Of a DNA stretch of 59,692 nt, positions 54,907 through 59,692 are shown piece by piece; position 1 is the stretch's first letter; every line of letters starts with the position of its first letter. Location: contig JAAVEW010000032.1 in NCBI GenBank assembly GCA_014801075.1, positions 1-59,692 on the forward strand, in the 5' to 3' direction. The translations under genes were made by a program, and so were the position numbers. Source of the DNA: Barnesiella sp. (GTDB lineage Bacteria > Bacteroidota > Bacteroidia > Bacteroidales > Muribaculaceae). The notes under the pieces are model-generated. The model was not told the origin of the DNA, ran no database searches, and saw only the letters and a list, made by a program, of their open reading frames with translations.

Positions 54907-55248
54907 TCAGTGGCGGTTATCGCCGTCGGTGGCCGGCCCTGAGGCGTTTGGTCCGAGCGCGTCAATGTCGAGCAGGAGTGCGTCGAGCTGACGTTCGAAT
55001 TTATCAAGCACGGCCGCGGTTTCGTCGGCCTGCCTGTTGAGCACGGTGAACAGTTTGGCAAACTGGAAAGCTACCATGCCGAGCACTTCGGTCGAAGATT
55101 TGTCGGCAAAGCGCTGACGCCAGGCGCGCCACAGCTTGTTCACGTTATATTCTGCATTTCTTATCACCTCCTCCTCGCTGCGGTTGATTTGCAGCGCGAA
55201 TGGTGGCAACTCGGCTATGCGTATTGTGATATTCAGTTTATCTTTCAT
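54907..55248 (-). CDS. zapA: cell division protein ZapA
   Basis: ZapA bundles FtsZ filaments at the division site. MKDKLNITIRIAELPPFALQ and NRSEEEVIRNAEYNVNKLWR match Bacteroidetes ZapA, with the conserved EExxR-AxxxVN pattern, followed by a C-terminal helix for dimerisation. A Gly/Asn/Asp-rich tail ends the protein. It lies 70 bp after a coiled-coil gene, as ZapA often does. Confidence 0.86.
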   Translation of the reverse strand: MKDKLNITIRIAELPPFALQINRSEEEVIRNAEYNVNKLWRAWRQRFADKSSTEVLGMVAFQFAKLFTVLNRQADETAAVLDKFERQLDALLLDIDALGPNASGPATDGDNRH

Positions 55249-55318
55249 TGCAACAATCAGGTAATCAAACCGATGTCATTCACAGCGATGCTCCGTAGGG
55301 CTTTGCCTCAACTCCGGG

Positions 55319-55612
55319 TCAATCACTCAACTGACTGATACATTTATCGATTTCCCACACTAACTCGGACAAGAATTTCCGACTCCGCTCAATGTCGCCG
55401 TCAACAGCCTCAATTGCCGAGGCCATGCGCAGGTAGTCGACCTGTCGGGTAAGCTCCTCGATGCGGCGGCGTGCCTCTGCAAGCTCGCCGTTGGCTTGCG
55501 CCAACCGTTCAAGAGCTTCGTTCCTCTGCGCCACCACGTACCGGTAACGCTGTGTAAGCATGCGCGTCTTGGCATTGATTTCGTTAAGGCGTTGCTCAAA
55601 GTTAACGGACAT
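55319..55612 (-). CDS. short coiled-coil protein (ZapB-like)
   Basis: A 97-aa protein almost entirely helical, with heptad-like spacing (NEALERLAQANGELAEARRR, IEELTRQVDYLRMASAIEAV). Its place before zapA suggests a division partner analogous to ZapB, but that is inferred from position and coiled-coil character only. Confidence 0.72.
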   Translation of the reverse strand: MSVNFEQRLNEINAKTRMLTQRYRYVVAQRNEALERLAQANGELAEARRRIEELTRQVDYLRMASAIEAVDGDIERSRKFLSELVWEIDKCISQLSD

Positions 55613-55718
55613 TCTTGTTCCAAATTTTTACAAAAGTAATTATTTATTGCGAGATTTCAGCTATATCGAATAATTATTTTTGTGAATTTTTTAATAAAAA
55701 TATGTTAATATTTCGGTC

Positions 55719-57110
55719 TCAGAAGCGTGATATAAAATCGTCGACACCGCGATGCAGCCATGAGGGGTGGGTTGGTATGCCGGTCTTGTTGGTGAACAGG
55801 CGCACGGTCACGAACGATATTAATGCGGTCACCATCAGCGGGAAGAATACGTCGAAGTGGCCTGTCATCTCCACCGTCAGGAACATTGCCATGAGCGGTG
55901 CCTGGATGGTGCCGGCCATCACTCCGGCCATGCCGAAGAGGGCGAAGTCTGCAACGGGGAGCGATGTACCCAGTGCAAGGTTGCTCACCGACGCGAAGAG
56001 CATTCCGGCCATGCAGCCTGCGAATAATGTCGGCGCGAAGTCTCCGCCCACACCGCCGCCGGCGTTGGTCATACCGCACGCAAATGACTTGACGGCAAGG
56101 ATTCCGGCAAGTATCACCACGGGAATCCACACACTGCCGCTGCCGCCAAAGAGCGAGCGACTGAGCAGCCCGGCGTCGTGGCCGTTGATAAGGCCGCCCA
56201 CCACTCCGTAGCCTTCGCCGTAGAGCGCCGGAAACAGGAACAGACAGCCACCTATCATCAATCCCGACGCTACGTTCTTGACCCACGGATTGCCCACGCG
56301 CATTATCGCATGTTCGGCCTTGTCCATCAGGAAGTTGTAGTAAAGCGAGTAGAATCCGCAGCATAGACCGAGAAGCAGCGCGGCGGGTATCAGCGCAGCG
56401 TCAAAGCTGTGGACGATATGCATGGGCAGGTCGAGTGTCATGCCGGAGCACACGTAGGAGGTGAACCATGACGCCACGCAGCATGCCGCGAGCGCCATCA
56501 CCGACATGGTGGTGAACTCTACCCCAAGCACTTCGATGGCAAACAGCGCTCCGCCTACCGGGGCTTTGAATATACCGGCAATACCTGCTCCCGCGCCGCA
56601 GCCTATAAGTATGCGCAGCGTGTTGGGCGACAATCCGAAGAGCTTGCCTACGTTGCTGCCTATGCCTGCACCGGCGTAGGCAATCGGACCCTCCGAACCG
56701 GCCGAACCGCCGAAGCCGAGGGTCAGTGCGCAGGACACAATAGGACCATAGACTATATGGCCGCGCATGCGGTAATCCTTGCGCAGCAACGCATCGTGGA
56801 TGCGCTGGCAGCCAAATTCCATATCATCTTTTAATACATAGCGGCAATAGATACCGCACAGCACCACTCCCACCACCGGGAGCAGCAGCAACAGCCAGTT
56901 GGCATCGAGCGCGTCCATCAACCAAAACGTTCCGGCCGTAATCTTTCCTATAATAAAGCGCAGTGCTTCAGCGCCTACGCCGGTTATCAGACCTACGCCT
57001 ACAGCGGTGACTATCAGAAATTTCTTCTCAGTCATCAGCCCCTGTCCGGCCACTGCCTGGGCGGCGGCTTTACTGTATATCTTTCCCTTAAAATCAGTCC
57101 ACGATGCCAT
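55719..57110 (-). CDS. ClC-family chloride channel or H+/Cl- antiporter
   Basis: Family motifs are visible: GGSAGSEGPIAYAGAGIGSN (the GxEGP region with the gating glutamate), FKAPVGGALFAIEVLGVEF, and GGVGGDFAPTLFAGCMAGML (GxFxP). Ten or more membrane helices cover the 463 aa. The start MASWTDFKGKIYSKA leaves an N-terminal helix of normal length. Antiporter or channel type cannot be told. There are no CBS domains after the core. The gene is monocistronic. Confidence 0.92.
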   Translation of the reverse strand: MASWTDFKGKIYSKAAAQAVAGQGLMTEKKFLIVTAVGVGLITGVGAEALRFIIGKITAGTFWLMDALDANWLLLLLPVVGVVLCGIYCRYVLKDDMEFGCQRIHDALLRKDYRMRGHIVYGPIVSCALTLGFGGSAGSEGPIAYAGAGIGSNVGKLFGLSPNTLRILIGCGAGAGIAGIFKAPVGGALFAIEVLGVEFTTMSVMALAACCVASWFTSYVCSGMTLDLPMHIVHSFDAALIPAALLLGLCCGFYSLYYNFLMDKAEHAIMRVGNPWVKNVASGLMIGGCLFLFPALYGEGYGVVGGLINGHDAGLLSRSLFGGSGSVWIPVVILAGILAVKSFACGMTNAGGGVGGDFAPTLFAGCMAGMLFASVSNLALGTSLPVADFALFGMAGVMAGTIQAPLMAMFLTVEMTGHFDVFFPLMVTALISFVTVRLFTNKTGIPTHPSWLHRGVDDFISRF

Positions 57111-57241
57111 CTCTCATAAATAATTAAGAAATTAACGTTTAATAATGCTAACAACAAAGCGGCGTTAATGTTGGCTTTAAACCAAATATTGCCTGCGCGT
57201 GTTTTACAATCATATAACTAACAAAGAAAAATCACACAGTT

Positions 57242-58102
57242 ATGAAAACACGTTCAATTATTCTTATGACAGCCGTAATGGCCCTCGCAGCCACAGGTTG
57301 CGTCAGCAAAAAGAAATACGCGGCCCTCGACGCCGACTACAAGTCCCTGCAGTCAGAGTATTCTACCGCGCAACTCGCGCTCACCGAGTGCCAGACCGGA
57401 GGGAAAAGCCTCCAGGCCATGCTCGCCGAAGCCAAGAAGGGCAACGCCGACCTGCAGAAGAACTATGCCGAACTGCAGCGCGCCCTCAATCAGAGTATCG
57501 CCAACAACTCGCAAGGCAACGTGAATATATCCAAACTCGTTGATGAGATTAACGCCTCCAACAAGTATATCAAGCAACTGATTGAAGCCAAGAGCAAAAG
57601 TGACTCCCTCAACATGGTGCTCACCAACAACCTCACCCGTTCGCTCTCATCGTCAGAGCTTCGCGACGTCGATGTCAAGGTGCTCAAGGGAGTGGTTTAT
57701 ATCTCCCTCGCCGACAACATGCTCTTCCGTTCGGGCAGCTACCAGATCAGCGACAAGGCTATGGATATACTGAGCAAAATTGCCAAAATCATCAAGGACT
57801 ACAAGGACTACGACGTGCTCGTAGAAGGCAACACCGACAACGTGCCAATCTCCAAGACCAATATCCGCAACAATTGGGACCTCTCCGCTCTCCGTGCCTC
57901 ATCGGTAGTGCAGGTACTTCAGGACAAATTTGACGTAGACCCCTCCCGTCTGACAGCCGGAGGTCGCGGCGAATACAACCCCGTAGCCACCAACTCCACC
58001 CCCGAAGGGCGCCAGCTCAACCGCCGCACCCAAATAATCATAACCCCCAACCTCGACCAATTCATGGACCTCATAGACAAAGCCCCCGACACCAACAAAT
58101 AA
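57242..58102 (+). CDS. OmpA-family lipoprotein
   Basis: A lipobox (LAATGC, Cys20) attaches it to the outer membrane. A coiled coil (about 25-115) follows, then an OmpA-like peptidoglycan-binding domain at about 150-275: VYISLADNMLFRSGSYQISD, VLVEGNTDNVPISKTNIRNN, WDLSALRASSVVQVLQ and the terminal GRQLNRRTQIIITP. These proteins link the outer membrane to the cell wall. The 286-aa architecture is common in Bacteroidetes. Confidence 0.9.
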   Translation: MKTRSIILMTAVMALAATGCVSKKKYAALDADYKSLQSEYSTAQLALTECQTGGKSLQAMLAEAKKGNADLQKNYAELQRALNQSIANNSQGNVNISKLVDEINASNKYIKQLIEAKSKSDSLNMVLTNNLTRSLSSSELRDVDVKVLKGVVYISLADNMLFRSGSYQISDKAMDILSKIAKIIKDYKDYDVLVEGNTDNVPISKTNIRNNWDLSALRASSVVQVLQDKFDVDPSRLTAGGRGEYNPVATNSTPEGRQLNRRTQIIITPNLDQFMDLIDKAPDTNK

Positions 58103-58171
58103 AAAAACGGCAGGCCGCCAAAATACAAAAAAAGCCTACCTCCAGGCTCCCCTGCTTTCGGCCTCCCTTAA

Positions 58172-58241
58172 CTTCGGGCTTTCGCTCCCCCTTACTTCGG
58201 GCTTTCGCCCTCAGCACGGCGCTGAGGGCGAAAGCCCGAAG
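58172..58241. repeat. REP-like element next to the RAYT gene: 47-bp hairpin plus a partial copy
   Basis: CTTCGGGCTTTCGCCCTCAG-C (58195-58215) pairs perfectly with 58221-58241 around ACGGC. An extra half copy, CTTCGGGCTTTCGC, starts at 58172. The hairpin core (58196-58240) is 45 nt, the same length as the related hairpin at 59404-59448. Confidence 0.8.
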
Positions 58242-58289
58242 GCCATAAACCGCCGGCCATAAATCCCCAGCCCTCCGGGAAGCCCCCCC

Positions 58290-59348
58290 CTACCGCGACC
58301 CGAGGAGCAACATCCGCTCCGCCGGATGCGAAGCAATCCAATGAGCAAGCCTATTAAGAGCAAGGAACTCCGCCCTCCCCTTCTTCTCGACATGCGCCGA
58401 CAGCCGATGCTCGCCGATATGCAGGCAGCGCCCCTGACTGCAAAGGTCAAATTCAAGGCCCGCAGGCTTATACTTCGGCCCGATGCCATCCGCAACAATA
58501 CGTATAATACTTGCGCCCTCATCAATGGCCCGCTTCATCAAAGCCTTCTCCGCCGCGCTGATAAAAGGAGACACCAGCACCCCCTGCGTACGGATAGCCT
58601 CCTCGATAAGACTTTCTACCGCCCGCTTCTGCTCCGGAGAATACCTACTGCTCACCACCGCCGGAGCAATAATCGGATGCTTGAGCAACTGAAAGTTACC
58701 GAAAACATCCATAACCCGGTCCAGAATCCTGACCTGCCGCGCCCTGTTAAACAACTCAGGGTGCAGCATGACAGTGAGCCGCCGCCGCGGATTATCGGAA
58801 ATATAACGGTTAAACCGCTCAGTCATAACATCATCAAAGGAAATCTTGTCATTGAATTTCGGCATAAACAACGACTCTTCCTGCTGATACTCCTCCCTCC
58901 ATATCTTGGTACAGCGCGACTTCAACAACCCCACATAATACCCGAAATCCTTTGGAAGCCAATCCTTAACTCGCCAGAGTATATGAACATGATCAGGCAT
59001 AACGACATGATTCTCCACCTCAAAAGGCTCAATCAAATTAATATCACGGATAAGGCGGTCAATAATCACCCCCGAAGCCGACAGATGACAATACGGCTCA
59101 TTCGCCACATTGCGCAACTCCCCGCAAACAGTAGAAAAAGGAGCAATCAAAGGATTCTTATTGATAGTAATTAGATACCGTCCCGGCGCCTTATAATTGT
59201 GCCAAACCGCCCGCCTGCAATTATGCGGACAAAGCGGCCTATAAAAAAGCCGCTGCTCAACATAAAGCTTATAAAGCCCCTCCTCTCTACAAAACGCCTC
59301 CTTACTATGGCTAAAATGCTCCTTACAATAAAATTGACTTTCCGACAT
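58290..59348 (-). CDS. REP-associated tyrosine transposase (RAYT) with C-terminal DprA/SLOG-like domain
   Basis: The HUH nuclease (Y1 transposase) core is recognisable from YKAPGRYLITINKNPL, the double-His motif VENHVVMPDHVHILWRV and YISDNPRRRLTVML. The tyrosine in FGYYVGLLKSRCTKIW is the probable nucleophile. An N-terminal Cys/His-rich stretch of about 50 residues precedes it. Residues of about 215-352 are not typical of RAYTs: TQGVLVSPFISAAEKALM, EGASIIRIVADGIG, LCSQGRCLHI and EFLALNRLA echo the Rossmann-like DprA/SLOG pattern. The gene lies between two REP-like hairpins. Fold of the C-terminal domain is inferred. Confidence 0.82.
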   Translation of the reverse strand: MSESQFYCKEHFSHSKEAFCREEGLYKLYVEQRLFYRPLCPHNCRRAVWHNYKAPGRYLITINKNPLIAPFSTVCGELRNVANEPYCHLSASGVIIDRLIRDINLIEPFEVENHVVMPDHVHILWRVKDWLPKDFGYYVGLLKSRCTKIWREEYQQEESLFMPKFNDKISFDDVMTERFNRYISDNPRRRLTVMLHPELFNRARQVRILDRVMDVFGNFQLLKHPIIAPAVVSSRYSPEQKRAVESLIEEAIRTQGVLVSPFISAAEKALMKRAIDEGASIIRIVADGIGPKYKPAGLEFDLCSQGRCLHIGEHRLSAHVEKKGRAEFLALNRLAHWIASHPAERMLLLGSR

Positions 59349-59360
59349 GGCTCAGACTTA

Positions 59361-59400
59361 AAGGTAAACTCCAAAATTTTAAAGTAAGCTCCAAAATAAA
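59361..59400. repeat. two 20-bp direct repeats upstream of the RAYT start
   Basis: AAGGTAAACTCCAAAATTTT (59361-59380) and AAAGTAAGCTCCAAAATAAA (59381-59400) share about 15 of 20 positions in tandem. They lie between the RAYT start and the outer hairpin and may be an operator or part of the mobile unit's end. Confidence 0.5.
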
Positions 59401-59403
59401 AAT

Positions 59404-59448
59404 TTCGGGCTCACATCCTCAGCACAGTACTGAGGGCGCAAGCCCGAA
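59404..59448. repeat. outer REP-like hairpin
   Basis: TTCGGGCT...CCTCAG and CTGAGGGCGCAAGCCCGAA pair around CACAGTA, imperfectly over the CACAT segment. It is 45 bp long, as is the core of the inner hairpin. Confidence 0.75.
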
Positions 59449-59462
59449 GATAAGTATCTCAA

Positions 59463-59537
59463 TTACTCCCACTCGATTAAGCGTTTGACTTGTGAATGGT
59501 CTGATATGTTGGGAGTTATACTTTCTGTTTGTTTCAT
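59463..59537 (-). CDS. possible 24-aa peptide or gene remnant
   Basis: A short frame (MKQTESITPN-ISDHSQVKRLIEWE) sits downstream of a -7 match (TACCTTTG, minus strand, near 59670-59663). No homologue is recognised. It could be a real small peptide, the truncated 5' part of a gene cut by the RAYT unit, or chance. The rest of 59449-59692 shows no larger gene. Confidence 0.2.
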   Translation of the reverse strand: MKQTESITPNISDHSQVKRLIEWE

Positions 59538-59692
59538 CGGGGTTGAAAATCGGGGTTGTTTTTGATTTTGCAGGCGTGCTGTAGGACAGAGAGTTAGATT
59601 GAAAATTCCACGCTGGCTGCTGGGATTTTTACTCTGTTCATGCCGTTTCAGTCGTCTTGCGACTGCAAAGGTACGCATTTTCGTTAATATAC

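Noticed and set aside
58172-58241. Possible CRISPR-like array because of repeated hairpin arms
   Set aside because: There are only two partial copies, with no regular spacers and no cas genes; it fits a REP-like element.

Overview
The window looks like chromosomal DNA from a Bacteroidales bacterium, most like the Muribaculaceae. The evidence is the Bacteroidetes promoter consensus (-33 TTTG / -7 TAnnTTTG) in front of many genes, weak Shine-Dalgarno sequences, and lineage-typical families (GldH, DUF4924, DUF4251, FISUMP, OmpP1/FadL, a Bacteroidetes-type RpoZ, a free-standing PASTA protein). I infer the family from gene content; no rRNA is present to settle it.

Layout. Bases 151-4490 hold core envelope and RNA genes: an RluD-like pseudouridine synthase overlapping a PASTA protein on the minus strand, then bamD, rpoZ and a DUF4251 lipoprotein on the plus strand. 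An initiator tRNA-fMet (4665-4739) and an orphan 555-aa gene follow. Bases 6800-11890 are an AT-rich accessory island of six unrecognised secreted, lipoprotein or membrane genes, ending at a tRNA-Ser(GCU). Bases 12382-27851 return to core genes: a Fur-family regulator, a MATE/FAD-oxidoreductase/rarA operon, a HAD phosphatase, two secreted proteins (one FISUMP), a hydrolase, guaB, a double-rotamase PPIase, nadC, rlmH and DUF4924. Bases 28063-30229 are a minus-strand operon of an SPFH protein with a GYF_2 tail, a second GYF_2 protein and a small membrane protein. The thrS-infC-rpmI-rplT translation cluster follows (30540-33875). After a repeat-filled gap come a zinc-ribbon membrane protein, an HdeD-like protein, a W/G/Y-rich secreted protein, an OmpP1/FadL porin, a PIF1-type helicase with a TPR-like tail, mutS2 and cardiolipin synthase. 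Bases 46758-57110 are minus strand: class I fumarase, then the compact run zapB-like, zapA, a candidate 6S RNA, rny, ricT, gldH, an aminopeptidase P-like gene and a CCA-adding enzyme, with a ClC channel upstream. The window ends with an OmpA lipoprotein and a RAYT transposase.

Most interesting signals: (1) the SPFH/GYF_2 operon and the separate zinc-ribbon gene at 34666 share an upstream array of TGGA-containing repeats spaced exactly 10 bp, suggesting one regulon and possibly an undescribed envelope-stress system; (2) the RAYT transposase carries a C-terminal domain that reads like a DprA/SLOG Rossmann domain and is flanked by two 45-bp REP-like hairpins; (3) two leaders in the accessory island begin with the same hairpin, its stem preserved by a compensatory base-pair change, directly after a TAnnTTTG promoter, and one of these promoters lies between 13-bp inverted repeats; (4) several unrelated families of structured intergenic repeats occur at about 25.75, 34.0, 46.4 and 58.2 kb.

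All family assignments come from reading the sequences; no database search was run.
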